From the NCBI RefSeq assembly GCF_000209655.1, contig NC_015458.1:682001-746000 (forward strand): 64,000 bases of DNA, read 5' to 3'. The DNA comes from Pusillimonas sp. T7-7 (GTDB taxonomy: Bacteria > Pseudomonadota > Gammaproteobacteria > Burkholderiales > Burkholderiaceae_B). Each line of letters begins with the position of its first letter. Within the stretch, counting starts at the first letter, position 1. The position numbers and the translations under genes are program-made. Under the pieces are notes generated by a model. The model was not told the DNA's origin. It searched no databases and saw nothing but the letters and a program-made list of their open reading frames with translations. Shown one piece after another: positions 7,453 to 16,430 of the stretch.

Positions 7453-7521
7453 AAAGCACGCAACTTTAGCATATTTTTTTTGGCTTGTGTAGTCAGGGGT
7501 AGAGCTAGGCCCCGAAAAACG

Positions 7522-7547
7522 AAGGCCCCGCCTTTTGGCGGGGCCTT
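7522..7547 (-). terminator. Terminator downstream of the FMN glutamate-synthase-like gene
   Basis: Perfect 11-bp GC-rich stem (AAGGCCCCGCC with GGCGGGGCCTT, 4-nt loop). On the minus strand it is followed by CGTTTTTC. It lies about 160 bp past the stop of the gene at 7707-9401. Confidence 0.75.
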
Positions 7548-7706
7548 ACTGCCATTTGGGCAGTGAACACAGCATTGACGCTGTGCTGTATGGCTACCAA
7601 GGAAGGTAGCCGCGTCTGCCATCAGGCAGTGACTCAACGATAGATCCAATAGCCATCGGAAGCAAGCTGGGGAAAATACCGAATACTTTGTATTCCATAT
7701 CAATTA

Positions 7707-9401
7707 CTATGATTCGTTATGTGTTGGTTTATTGGCTTGGCTGGCCTCTTCAGGCAGCGGGCTGTTCACATTGCCCGACAGGGCGGCGCTCAAGCTATAT
7801 AGCGGCGCAAACGACTCGGCCTGTGCCATGGGCCATGCAGTCCTGAAAATCGTGTTACGAAACTTACCTTCCAATAGTTCGCCTTTTTCCAGATCAGGAA
7901 AAACTGCCGACAGCACACGGACTTCGCCATTAGGTATACGGCGCGCAATATGGTGAGGGCGTAGCTCGGTAGGGTGTTGCAAGCCGGCGGCTCCTAGCAA
8001 CTCGGCCAGGGCCTTGAGCGTATTTTGGTGAAAGCTGGCAACCCGCTCTGCTTTATCGGGTACATGCAGCGCAGCCTGTCGTTTTGGATCTTGTGTGGTG
8101 ACGCCGGTGGGGCATTTTCCCGTATGGCAGGCTTGCGCCTGAATACAGCCTACGGCAAACATGAAGCCACGTGCGCTGTTGCACCAGTCGGCGCCCAGTG
8201 CCAGAGCCCGCGCCATATGGAAGGCCGTGATGATTTTGCCCGATACACCCAGTTTGATGCGTTCGCGCAGCCCTATGCCTACCAAGGTGTTGTGTACCAG
8301 TCGCAGCCCTTCTTGCAGCGGGGTGCCCACATGATCAACAAGCTCTATGGGCGCGGCGCCAGTGCCGCCTTCGGCCCCGTCCACAACGATGAAGTCGGGT
8401 GTAATAGCGGTATGCAGCATGGCTTTGGCTATGGCAAACCATTCCCAGGGGTGGCCTATGCATAATTTGAACCCAACAGGCTTGCCGCCCGACAGTTCAC
8501 GTAGATGAGCCACGAAATGCATGAGCTCGATGGGCGTGCTAAAGGCGCTGTGCTGGCTTGGTGAATTGCAGTCCACGCCTACCGGTACGCCGCGTGCTTC
8601 GGCAATTTCCAGGGTAACTTTGGCGCCAGGAAGAATGCCGCCATGGCCTGGCTTGGCCCCTTGCGACAGCTTGATTTCTATCATCTTGACGCTGTCCTGT
8701 GTGGCACGCTGGGCAAAGAGTTCTTCCGAAAAATTACCTTTGCCATCGTTACAGCCGAAATAGCCCGACCCGATATTCCAGATCAGATCGCCCTGATGCT
8801 CAAGATGATAGCGACTGATGCCCCCCTCTCCGGTGTCGTGGGCAAAGCCGCCCTTGGAGGCTCCTTTGTTCAGCGCCAGCACTGCATTGGCCGATAACGC
8901 TCCAAAGCTCATGGCTGAAATATTGAATACCGACAGTGAATAGGGCTGTGTGCAATCAGGCCCCCCGACTGTGATGCGAAACTCCTTGGCGTCGGGGTGT
9001 GTGGGCGTCATGGAATGGTTGATCCATTCGTAGTCGCTGCGGTAGACGTCGCCTTGTGTTCCGAAGGGGCGTTTGTCTTCCTGGCGCTTGGCTCGCTGAT
9101 ATACCAGCGAGCGGTCCACGCGTGAAAATGGCAATTCGGTGGTGTCGTCTTCAATGAAGTACTGCCGCATTTCAGGGCGGATGGACTCAAAGAAGAAGCG
9201 CAAATTGCCGATTACCGGGTAGTTGCGGCGAACGGCATGGCTTGTTTGGTGAAGGTCGTAGCACCCTAGCGCCGTCAGGCCGGCCATGAAAATTGCCGCT
9301 ACCAACCACCATGCGTCAATCGTCAATCCCAGAATGGTAAAAAAAACAGTGCCTGCAATGACGGTATAAAAGGCGGTGTGGCGAGAAAGTAGGCGATCCA
9401 T
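7707..9401 (-). CDS. Membrane-anchored FMN-binding glutamate synthase family protein
   Basis: A 564-residue protein. Two N-terminal membrane helices (about residues 10-45) are followed by a domain like the FMN/Fe-S synthase domain of GltB (about 150-480): [51 protein letters not shown] and a Cys cluster [12 protein letters not shown] for a 3Fe-4S centre. It lacks the glutaminase domain of real GltB. Such stand-alone proteins are widespread in proteobacteria and their reaction is not firmly known; an FMN oxidoreductase at the inner membrane is a safe description. It stands alone, with a terminator downstream and tRNA-Met beyond. The ATG at 9401 is preceded by a weak CGGAAAC. Confidence 0.85.
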   Translation of the reverse strand: MDRLLSRHTAFYTVIAGTVFFTILGLTIDAWWLVAAIFMAGLTALGCYDLHQTSHAVRRNYPVIGNLRFFFESIRPEMRQYFIEDDTTELPFSRVDRSLVYQRAKRQEDKRPFGTQGDVYRSDYEWINHSMTPTHPDAKEFRITVGGPDCTQPYSLSVFNISAMSFGALSANAVLALNKGASKGGFAHDTGEGGISRYHLEHQGDLIWNIGSGYFGCNDGKGNFSEELFAQRATQDSVKMIEIKLSQGAKPGHGGILPGAKVTLEIAEARGVPVGVDCNSPSQHSAFSTPIELMHFVAHLRELSGGKPVGFKLCIGHPWEWFAIAKAMLHTAITPDFIVVDGAEGGTGAAPIELVDHVGTPLQEGLRLVHNTLVGIGLRERIKLGVSGKIITAFHMARALALGADWCNSARGFMFAVGCIQAQACHTGKCPTGVTTQDPKRQAALHVPDKAERVASFHQNTLKALAELLGAAGLQHPTELRPHHIARRIPNGEVRVLSAVFPDLEKGELLEGKFRNTIFRTAWPMAQAESFAPLYSLSAALSGNVNSPLPEEASQANKPTHNES

Positions 9402-9557
9402 ATTGTTTCCGTTGTTACGGTTGCTTGGCGCACCGTTCGTTGCAATTATCGTGAAAATAGTAAAATAGCGGCCTTACTAACAGCAAGGACTGCCTTGCCG
9501 CTTCGAGTTGTTTCGAGGCGTACCCATACTAGTGCGACCCCTGTCGAAAAAAACATT

Positions 9558-9786
9558 ATGTCGACATCGATGTCCTGGCTGGTATTGATTATTGCAGGTC
9601 TGTTTGATGTAGGTTGGGCCATTGGCCTGAAGTACACCCAAGGTTTTACTCGATTATGGCCCTCTGTAGGCATTATTGGCTATGGTGGTCAGCATCGTCA
9701 TGCTGGGCGAATCCGTCAGCATTGCCCGCCTGGGCAGTGTTGGCTTCATCGTACTGGGCATTATTGGCCTGAAACTGGCTGCTTGA
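9558..9786 (+). pseudogene. sugE: SMR-family transporter SugE/Gdx, internal deletion
   Basis: The N-terminus [20 protein letters not shown] from ATG 9570 (or 9558) is typical of SugE (Gdx), a guanidinium/quaternary ammonium exporter with four membrane helices. After WPSVGIIG (about 9678) the frame shifts. The next bases encode [20 protein letters not shown] in another frame, then the last helix [13 protein letters not shown] and a stop at 9786. The middle helices are missing, so roughly 35-40 codons were lost together with a frame change. The gene cannot make a functional transporter. Only about 75 codons remain of the usual 105. Confidence 0.88.
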
Positions 9787-9815
9787 AGCGGGCCGGATTC
9801 TATCGGAGGCTATAG

Positions 9816-10250
9816 ATGAACAAGAATATCAACATCATTGTTGGCGACTGGGCTCGCTGCAAGGCCGACGCGGCCGCCATACGCCATGCTGTATTTGTGC
9901 AAGAGCAGTGTGTTCCTGTTGAACTCGAAATGGATGCCAATGACGAGCATTGCATTCATGCGGTAGCTTACAACGAGCATGGCCAGCCCTTGGGAACAGG
10001 GCGGCTGCTGCCCGATGGGCACATAGGCAGAATGGCGGTACAGGCCGATTACCGCAGCTTGGGTGTGGGTTCCATGTTGCTGCATGCACTCATTGACGAA
10101 GCACGCGTCAGGCAATATCTGGAAGTGGTTTTGTCAGCCCAGCTGCATGCACAAGACTTTTATGCGCGCCACGGATTTGTGGCGGAAGGCCCTGTATATA
10201 TGGATGCGGGCATTGAGCATATAACCATGCGGCATGCCCTGACTGTTTGA
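9816..10250 (+). CDS. GNAT-family N-acetyltransferase
   Basis: A 144-residue single-domain GNAT protein of the ElaA/YjcF type. The N-terminal part has IRHAVFVQEQCVP, the pattern that defines this subgroup. The acetyl-CoA binding motif is at about 75-92 (RMAVQADYRSLGVGSMLL), followed by LSAQLHAQDFYARHGF. GGAGG at about 9805 gives a good ribosome-binding site 6-7 bases before the ATG. The substrate is not known. The gene directly follows the broken sugE and ends at a bidirectional terminator. Confidence 0.88.
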   Translation: MNKNINIIVGDWARCKADAAAIRHAVFVQEQCVPVELEMDANDEHCIHAVAYNEHGQPLGTGRLLPDGHIGRMAVQADYRSLGVGSMLLHALIDEARVRQYLEVVLSAQLHAQDFYARHGFVAEGPVYMDAGIEHITMRHALTV

Positions 10251-10260
10251 ACGGCAACAA

Positions 10261-10293
10261 AAAACCCCGTAATCCACTGATATACGGGGTTTT
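10261..10293. terminator. Bidirectional terminator between convergent genes
   Basis: Stem AAAACCCCGTA with TACGGGGTTTT, 11-nt loop. The A and T runs serve both the acetyltransferase gene and the convergent substrate-binding protein gene. Confidence 0.85.
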
Positions 10294-10334
10294 GGCCAAT
10301 TCTGAATGGCGCTGCTTTGCAGGGGGGCGATCGT

Positions 10335-11534
10335 TTATTTTTTGACCAGTTTACATGTGGACTCTTCGAGCGAAGTGTAAATGTCCGAGCCGGCAAGCTT
10401 TGCGACCGGCTTGTAGTAATCCCACGGCGCTTTAGATTCTGCCGGCGTTTTTACTTGCATCAAGTACATGTCATGCAGCATGAGCCCATCCTCGCGCAAT
10501 TTGCCTTCCTGAAGGAAAAAGTCCTGGATGGTGTTGTTGCGCAGCCAGTCCATGATGGTGTCTCCATCTGTGGAGCCAGTCGCTTTCACTGCTTTCAGGT
10601 AGGTGGTCGCTGCCGAATAATCGCCAGCCTGAAGCATTGACGGTTTTTTGTTCATCCGTTTTTCGAAGCGTTCCGCCCAGGCACGTGATTCGGCGTCCTG
10701 GTCCCAATACCAGGCTGTAGTCAGGTACAGGCCCTGTGCTACATCCAGGCCCATGGAGTGTATGTCGGTAATGATGACGAGCAGGCCGGCCATCTTCATA
10801 GTATTGGTAATGCCAAATTCGATGGCTGTCTTGACTGCATTGCTGGTGTCGGCAGCAGAGTTTGCCAGGCCAAGCACTTGTGCCCCCGAAGATTGCGCCT
10901 GCAGCATATATGACGAAAAATCCGGTGCGCTCAAAGGATGCCGTACAGCGCCTTTTACGTTGCCGCCGTTGGCTTTCACTACGTTGGCGGCGTCTTTTTC
11001 AAGGGCGTGTCCGAATGCATGATCAACCGTAAGGAAGTACCAGTCCTTGTAGCCTTCCTTTACCATGGCATTGGCAGTGCCGCGTGACAATGCAACAGTG
11101 TCATAGGCATAGTGCACCGTATAGGGAGTGCAATGGCTGTTGGTCAGGCTGGCAGCGCCCGCGCTTACTACAAAAAATGGAACTTTCTTTTCTTCGGCGA
11201 CCTTTGCCATAGCCAGGGCTGCAGCAGAATTCGCCCCGGCAATCAGCATGGTGACGCCTTGCTGGTCAAGCCATTCCCGCGCCCGAGACGATGCGATGTC
11301 AGCTCTGTTCTGGTGATCGGCCACAAGGACCTCTACCTTTTTCCCATTGACCTGGCCGCCAAAATCCTCGATGGCCATTCGTATCGCTTCGACCCCTCCG
11401 GGGCCATCAGCGTCAGCCGACAGGCCTGACATGTCAGTGATGAAACCGATCTGGATGAGATCATCGTCTGCATGTGAAGACATGGGCATGGCCAGCGTCA
11501 TCGCCAAGGCGCTCATGGTTAACATTCTTTTCAT
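10335..11534 (-). CDS. ABC transporter substrate-binding protein, branched-chain amino acid type
   Basis: A 399-residue periplasmic protein. It has a clear Sec signal peptide (residues 1-22, cleavage after SSHA) and the type-I binding fold of the Leu/Ile/Val-binding family (Peripla_BP_6): IGFITDMSGLSADADGPGG at the start, VSAGAASLTNSHCTPYTVHY and TVDHAFGH in the middle. No permease or ATPase genes are next to it, so it must share a transporter encoded elsewhere or act as an orphan receptor. The ligand cannot be told from sequence; family members take amino acids, amides or aromatic acids. A typical GGAGC lies just before the ATG. The LysR gene upstream reads the same way but is about 180 bp off. 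Confidence 0.85.
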   Translation of the reverse strand: MKRMLTMSALAMTLAMPMSSHADDDLIQIGFITDMSGLSADADGPGGVEAIRMAIEDFGGQVNGKKVEVLVADHQNRADIASSRAREWLDQQGVTMLIAGANSAAALAMAKVAEEKKVPFFVVSAGAASLTNSHCTPYTVHYAYDTVALSRGTANAMVKEGYKDWYFLTVDHAFGHALEKDAANVVKANGGNVKGAVRHPLSAPDFSSYMLQAQSSGAQVLGLANSAADTSNAVKTAIEFGITNTMKMAGLLVIITDIHSMGLDVAQGLYLTTAWYWDQDAESRAWAERFEKRMNKKPSMLQAGDYSAATTYLKAVKATGSTDGDTIMDWLRNNTIQDFFLQEGKLREDGLMLHDMYLMQVKTPAESKAPWDYYKPVAKLAGSDIYTSLEESTCKLVKK

Positions 11535-11710
11535 TGTTTGCTCCTTAAAAACCTGAATAATGCGGTATACGCAAATATGCTTGTATTGTTTTTTTGCTTG
11601 GCCGCTAGCCTGTTTTGATATCAGGAATGATGGCTCGAACGGTGTAGTTCGGGCATTCTATCGGCGCGCATAGGCAAAGTCATATGCAGAGTTTTGATCA
11701 CTTGATATGG

Positions 11711-12703
11711 TTATTGTTTGTGCGTCGCAGCATTTTCTCTTGGCGCAGCACTTTGCTGTTGAGCATCTTCGTGTGCCTCAGGAGCGGTTAGCGTATTGCG
11801 AAATACGCCGATCTTGCGTTCTTCCAATACGTTGTGCAGAGCATTCAACAGCCGCTCGTGCAGGTCGGCTTGCAAGCCTGGCTTGCGCATGGTCAGGTAG
11901 AACGTGAACCACTGGCGTATATCGATAGGTATGGCGACCAAGTCCGGGTAAACGTTGATCAGATCAAATGCGGTCAGCGCTGAAATCAGCGATAGGCCTT
12001 TGGTTTCGTTGATCATGCCCGGCAATAGCGACATGTGCGCTTGCATGCCGCTCCAGCCGTTTATGCGTTGGTAATGTTCGCCTTCCGCAACGATGTAATC
12101 CGACCATAAGGGTTTTATGAATGTGGCTGGCTCTATCTCGTTCAGTCGAACTATTTCCGCGCCTGCCAGCACATGCCGCTTGTGAAGAACAGCCATGACA
12201 TATGAACGTGCGAATGGAATGCACATTAATCCGGGAGAGTCTTTCCGAAAGGCGCCAAGCGCTATATCGGTCAAGCCTGTTTCTACCGCGCTAACTGCTT
12301 GCACCGATGAACTCATATCAAGTACTAGCGGGCGCCGTCCGTTTTCGGCGCCGTATTGTCTGACCAGGTTCGAGGAAAAATCCCAGGCCAGCCCCGGAGT
12401 CATGGTTACTCTAAGGCTTCGCGCCCCGAACTGTTCGATTGTGTGCAGCTCTTCATCAATGCGGGTGATGTCGTCAAGAATGCGGCTGGATTCTTCAAAC
12501 AAATAAAGGCCGGCAGCGGTAGGGCGCAGTGATTGCTTTTGACGATCGAATAGCGCGGCACCCGACGCTTGCTCGATTCGTGCAATGGCATGACTTATGG
12601 CTGGCTGCGACAGGTGCAGGCTGCGTGATGCCTGGCGAGTACCCCCTTCGCTGATGACAGTGTGAAAAATTCGCAGGTCATGAAAGCTGAAGTTGCGCTT
12701 CAT
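11711..12703 (-). CDS. LysR-family transcriptional regulator
   Basis: A 330-residue protein. The N-terminal helix-turn-helix (residues 5-64, with ASRSLHLSQPAISHAIARIE) is typical of LysR, followed by the two-lobe effector domain (about 95-300). The C-terminus carries an extra 25-30 residue Glu/Gln/Ala-rich tail (TAPEAHEDAQQQSAAPRENA) not usual in the family. The gene lies upstream of the orphan substrate-binding protein gene and reads in the same direction, so control of that gene is possible but not shown. Confidence 0.88.
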   Translation of the reverse strand: MKRNFSFHDLRIFHTVISEGGTRQASRSLHLSQPAISHAIARIEQASGAALFDRQKQSLRPTAAGLYLFEESSRILDDITRIDEELHTIEQFGARSLRVTMTPGLAWDFSSNLVRQYGAENGRRPLVLDMSSSVQAVSAVETGLTDIALGAFRKDSPGLMCIPFARSYVMAVLHKRHVLAGAEIVRLNEIEPATFIKPLWSDYIVAEGEHYQRINGWSGMQAHMSLLPGMINETKGLSLISALTAFDLINVYPDLVAIPIDIRQWFTFYLTMRKPGLQADLHERLLNALHNVLEERKIGVFRNTLTAPEAHEDAQQQSAAPRENAATHKQ

Positions 12704-12791
12704 GGGGGCCTAATATTGGATGAAGACATGGGGATTATGCCATGCGTGTGCCGCGGCAAGAGGCCGTCTAATATTTTATTTAAAACAAAAA

Positions 12792-12818
12792 ACCCCGTAA
12801 ATCAATGACTTACGGGGT
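12792..12818 (-). terminator. Terminator of tRNA-Leu
   Basis: 9-bp stem ACCCCGTAA/TTACGGGGT. On the minus strand it is followed by TTTTTTGTTTTA. The same CCCCGTA stem is used by the terminator at 10261. Confidence 0.85.
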
Positions 12819-12835
12819 AATCTGCTAATCTTGGA

Positions 12836-12920
12836 TGGTGCCCAGGAGAGGACTCGAACCTCCACACCTTGCGGCACATGGACCTGAACCATGCGCGTCT
12901 ACCAATTCCGCCACCTGGGC
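12836..12920 (-). tRNA. tRNA-Leu (CAG)
   Basis: 85 nt with encoded CCA. Acceptor GCCCAGG pairs with CCTGGGC, the long variable arm (TGCCGCAAGGTGT) marks a class II tRNA, and the anticodon loop TTCAGGT gives CAG. It has its own terminator downstream and lies divergent from rnr. Confidence 0.95.
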
Positions 12921-13036
12921 ATAAAGTGTATGCTAGCGCTTTACCGTATTTGCGATAATACTGGTGTTTGCGTTTTGCACAACATCTTTAAGAGGCGCAA
13001 AGTATAACGGATATTTTAAATAAATGGAAATCACCT

Positions 13037-15496
13037 TTGATCAAGCGATCTAAAAAAGATACACATAACAACGAAAATGGCTCCAGGCATGCGCTGCCGC
13101 CGGATTTTGATCCCGATGTGCCCAGCCGCGAAGCCATTTTGCAGTACTTGCGCGCCAATCCGGCGCCCATCGCTCCAGAGGCTCTGGCAAAGGCGCTGGG
13201 CATTTCGTCTGTATCGGTTGGGTTCGACCGGCGCCTGAAAGCGATGGAGCGCGATGGCCAGGCCTTCTTCAATGCGCAAGGGCAGTTGCTCTTGAATACT
13301 CAGTTGGATTTCATCGCCGGAAAAGTGCAGGGCCACCGTGATGGCTTTGGTTTTCTGCTGCGCGACGATGGCGGACAAGATTTATTTTTGTCTCCGCGTG
13401 AAATGCTCAAGGTACTGCACGGCGACCGTGTACTGGCCAAGCCCGATGGAGAATACCGCGGCAAACCCGAAGCCTCTATTGTTGAAGTGCTTGAGCGGCA
13501 CACCAATAAATTGGTGGGGCGCTTTCTAAAAGAGCGCGGCGCCTTTATCGTCGCTCCCGAAGACCAGCGCATCAAGCACGATATCATCATTGCTTCGTCC
13601 GACACAGGGGGGGCTGAGCATGGTCAGGTTGTGTCAATCGAAATCCTGCAGCAACCTACGCGCCACACGCAGCCATTGGGCCGTGTCATCGAAGTGCTGG
13701 GCGAAATCGACGATCCAGGCATGGAAATTGAAATTGCCGTGCGTAAGTTCGATGTCCCACACGAATTTTCCGAAGCGGCCCTGCAGCAGGCCGCCAAAAT
13801 TCCGTCTACAGTCAAACCGGCCGAGCTCAAAGGCCGTGTCGATTTACGTGACGTACCCTTCGTCACCATCGACGGCGAAGATGCTCGCGATTTTGATGAT
13901 GCCGTATTTTGCATGCCGGTCGAACTGGGCACTGAGAAGCGCAAAAAGCCGGGGTGGCGTCTGCTGGTCGCCATTGCCGATGTCAGCCATTATGTGCGGC
14001 CTGGCGATAGCCTGGATGATGATGCGTTCGACCGAGGCACCAGCGTGTATTTTCCGCGCCGCGTCATTCCGATGCTGCCCGAATCTTTATCCAATGGCAT
14101 CTGTTCCCTGAATCCGGATGCCGACCGGCTGGTGCTGGTTTGCGACATGGTGATCGCCGCAAGCGGCGCCAAGGCGGGCAGCATCAATGCTTATCAGTTC
14201 TACGAAGCCGTCATTCATTCACATGCCCGCACCACCTATACCGATGTCTGGGCCGCGTTGCAGCAGCCCGGCGGTCCGGCAGGACAGGCCATGCAGCCTG
14301 TGTTGCCTCACATACAGAATCTATACGAGCTATATCAGTTGTTTGCTCAGGCGCGTATCAAGCGCGGCGCCATCGACTTCGACACGGTCGAGACCCGCAT
14401 CGTCTGCAATCCGCTGGGCAAGATCGAGCGTATAGAAGCTTATACCCGTAACGATGCACACAAGCTCATTGAAGAATGCATGCTGGCGGCCAATACTTGT
14501 GCAGCCGAGTTCATGAAGCGCAATAAGCGGGTGGGGCTTTATCGGGTGCATGAAGGGCCGACGCCTGAAAAAATGCAGTCCTTGCGCGACTATCTGCGCA
14601 ACCTGGGCCTGACTCTTGGCGGTGGTGATGATCCGTCCACCACCGACTACGCACGTCTGATCAAAGAGGCGCGCGCGCGTCCCGACTTCGAGATCATACA
14701 AACCATGTGCTTGCGCTCTTTGCAGCAAGCGATCTACAGCCCCGAGCAGGTCGGCCATTTCGGTTTGTCTTACGAACACTACGCGCATTTCACCTCACCC
14801 ATACGCCGCTATCCCGACCTCCTTACCCACCGGGTCATCAAAAGCGTATTGCAAGGCAAGCGCTATATTCCAGACCTGGATGATGTCGCTGCTGCGGTGG
14901 CCTTGCCCAAGGGCGAACGCGAACACGCCTTGTGGGAAAAGCTGGGCTTGATATTGTCGGCGCGCGAGCGTCGGGCCGATGATGCCTCGCGCGATGTCGA
15001 GGCCTGGCTCAAGTGCTGGTTCGTCAAAGAGCATGTAGGCGAGGTCTTCAGCGGTCGCGTCACGGGTGTAGCCACCTTCGGCATTTTCATCACCCTCGAT
15101 ACGCTGTTTGTTGAAGGCATGGTGCATGTGTCCGAACTGGGTTCTGACTATTTTCAGTACAACGAAGCCATGAACGAGTTGCGCGGAGAGCGTACCGGAA
15201 TACGCTACCGTCTTACTGATGCGGTGCAGGTGCAGGTCTCACGCGTAGATCTGGAAGCCAGGCGCATCGAGTTTCGTCTGGTAAAAGGCACTGGTTTCAA
15301 AGCCTTGAAGGCATCCATAGAGCCCGAGGCGCCCAGCGGGCGGCGTGTCAAAAAGGCAGCTTCGGCCAAACCAGCGGCGCTCAAGGGAACGACCTCGCAG
15401 CAACGCAGGGCTGCAGCCAAACGCAGTACCAAGGCGGCTGCGCCGGGTAAAACCAGCCGGGCCGGAAAAGCGGGAAAAACCAGTCGAGGCCGATAA
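13037..15496 (+). CDS. rnr: Ribonuclease R
   Basis: An 819-residue 3'-5' exoribonuclease of the RNase II/RNB family that degrades structured RNA. Domains: N-terminal winged helix (about 25-85), two cold-shock domains (about 90-240), RNB catalytic domain (about 270-600, with DGEDARDFDDAV holding the metal-binding Asp residues), S1 domain (about 670-750, GRVTGVATFGIFITL) and a Lys/Arg/Ala-rich tail (755-819) typical of RNase R. The start used is TTG at 13037, with GGAAA about 7 bases before it. The first in-frame ATG lies only at residue 70, inside the winged helix, so the TTG is the sensible choice. It is followed by rlmB, the same order as in many proteobacteria (rnr-rlmB). Confidence 0.95.
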   Translation: MIKRSKKDTHNNENGSRHALPPDFDPDVPSREAILQYLRANPAPIAPEALAKALGISSVSVGFDRRLKAMERDGQAFFNAQGQLLLNTQLDFIAGKVQGHRDGFGFLLRDDGGQDLFLSPREMLKVLHGDRVLAKPDGEYRGKPEASIVEVLERHTNKLVGRFLKERGAFIVAPEDQRIKHDIIIASSDTGGAEHGQVVSIEILQQPTRHTQPLGRVIEVLGEIDDPGMEIEIAVRKFDVPHEFSEAALQQAAKIPSTVKPAELKGRVDLRDVPFVTIDGEDARDFDDAVFCMPVELGTEKRKKPGWRLLVAIADVSHYVRPGDSLDDDAFDRGTSVYFPRRVIPMLPESLSNGICSLNPDADRLVLVCDMVIAASGAKAGSINAYQFYEAVIHSHARTTYTDVWAALQQPGGPAGQAMQPVLPHIQNLYELYQLFAQARIKRGAIDFDTVETRIVCNPLGKIERIEAYTRNDAHKLIEECMLAANTCAAEFMKRNKRVGLYRVHEGPTPEKMQSLRDYLRNLGLTLGGGDDPSTTDYARLIKEARARPDFEIIQTMCLRSLQQAIYSPEQVGHFGLSYEHYAHFTSPIRRYPDLLTHRVIKSVLQGKRYIPDLDDVAAAVALPKGEREHALWEKLGLILSARERRADDASRDVEAWLKCWFVKEHVGEVFSGRVTGVATFGIFITLDTLFVEGMVHVSELGSDYFQYNEAMNELRGERTGIRYRLTDAVQVQVSRVDLEARRIEFRLVKGTGFKALKASIEPEAPSGRRVKKAASAKPAALKGTTSQQRRAAAKRSTKAAAPGKTSRAGKAGKTSRGR

Positions 15497-15578
15497 AAAA
15501 AGCGTAATCTTGCCGGTGTTACCGACGCCGGCAGACAGGCGCGATAAAATAAGGGCTGGTCTGCTCTGGCCTGTAGGG

Positions 15579-15607
15579 TCGCACCACCCGTAATCCGGGT
15601 GGTGCGC
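15579..15607. other. Hairpin between rnr and rlmB
   Basis: A stem CGCACCACCC/GGGTGGTGCG with the loop GTAATCC, without a T run. It may slow polymerase, protect the rnr mRNA 3' end or mark a processing site. It is not a standard terminator, so rnr and rlmB may be co-transcribed. Confidence 0.55.
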
Positions 15608-15641
15608 CGTGCGCGCATCAGGCGTATTTCAAAGGAAAACA

Positions 15642-16391
15642 ATGTCGTCTCACCAGGTTCTGGCCGGCTTTCATGCGGTCGTCGCTCGCTTGCGCCATGC
15701 GCCGGACTCTATTAAAGAACTCTATGTCGAAGCGTCCCGGCGCGACAAGCGCATGCAGACGTTTATCGAGCAGGCCCAGGCTGCCAACATTCGTGTTCGT
15801 CCTGTCCCGGCGGAGCGACTCGATGGTCTGGCGCGTGGAACGCGTCATCAGGGCGTGGTGGCCCTTGCAGAGGCCCGCGAAATTGCCGCCGATGTGGACG
15901 AGGTGCTTGATCTGCTTGAAGACAAGTCCGAGCCCGCCTTGCTGCTGATTCTGGACAGCGTGACTGATCCGCACAATCTGGGTGCGTGTTTGCGCACGGC
16001 CGATGCTGCTGGTGTGCATGCGGTCATAGCCCCGCGTGATAAGGCGGTGGGTCTGAACAGCACGGTCCAGCGTGTGGCTTGCGGCGCTGCCGAAACTGTG
16101 CCTTATATCATGGTCACGAATCTGGCCCGCACGATGCGGCAACTGAAATCACGTGACGTATGGCTGGTGGGAACCGATGACCAGGCTACCGGCAGTTTGC
16201 ACCAAGTGGATGCGCGCCGGCCTATGGCCTGGGTCATGGGCGCCGAGGGGGAAGGAATGCGCCGGCTCACGCGTGAAACCTGCGATGAGCTGGTCACCAT
16301 TCCCATGCTGGGTTCGGTAGAAAGCCTGAACGTCAGTGTGGCCAGTGCGGTATGCCTGTACGAATCGGTGCGTCAGCGTACTGTTGCCTGA
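15642..16391 (+). CDS. rlmB: 23S rRNA (guanosine(2251)-2'-O)-methyltransferase RlmB
   Basis: A 249-residue SpoU-family methyltransferase. An N-terminal RNA-binding substrate domain (residues 1-75, beginning [14 protein letters not shown]) is followed by the knotted SPOUT catalytic domain with all three family motifs: [19 protein letters not shown] (about 103-121), [13 protein letters not shown] (about 196-208) and [18 protein letters not shown] (about 219-236). It adds a 2'-O-methyl group to a guanosine in the peptidyl-transferase region of 23S rRNA, using S-adenosylmethionine. The ATG at 15642 has AAAGGAAA at a good distance; a GTG 33 bases upstream is less likely. Confidence 0.95.
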   Translation: MSSHQVLAGFHAVVARLRHAPDSIKELYVEASRRDKRMQTFIEQAQAANIRVRPVPAERLDGLARGTRHQGVVALAEAREIAADVDEVLDLLEDKSEPALLLILDSVTDPHNLGACLRTADAAGVHAVIAPRDKAVGLNSTVQRVACGAAETVPYIMVTNLARTMRQLKSRDVWLVGTDDQATGSLHQVDARRPMAWVMGAEGEGMRRLTRETCDELVTIPMLGSVESLNVSVASAVCLYESVRQRTVA

Positions 16392-16430
16392 GCTCTCTTA
16401 CTACCTAACTTTTATTGACCTCTTTGAATC

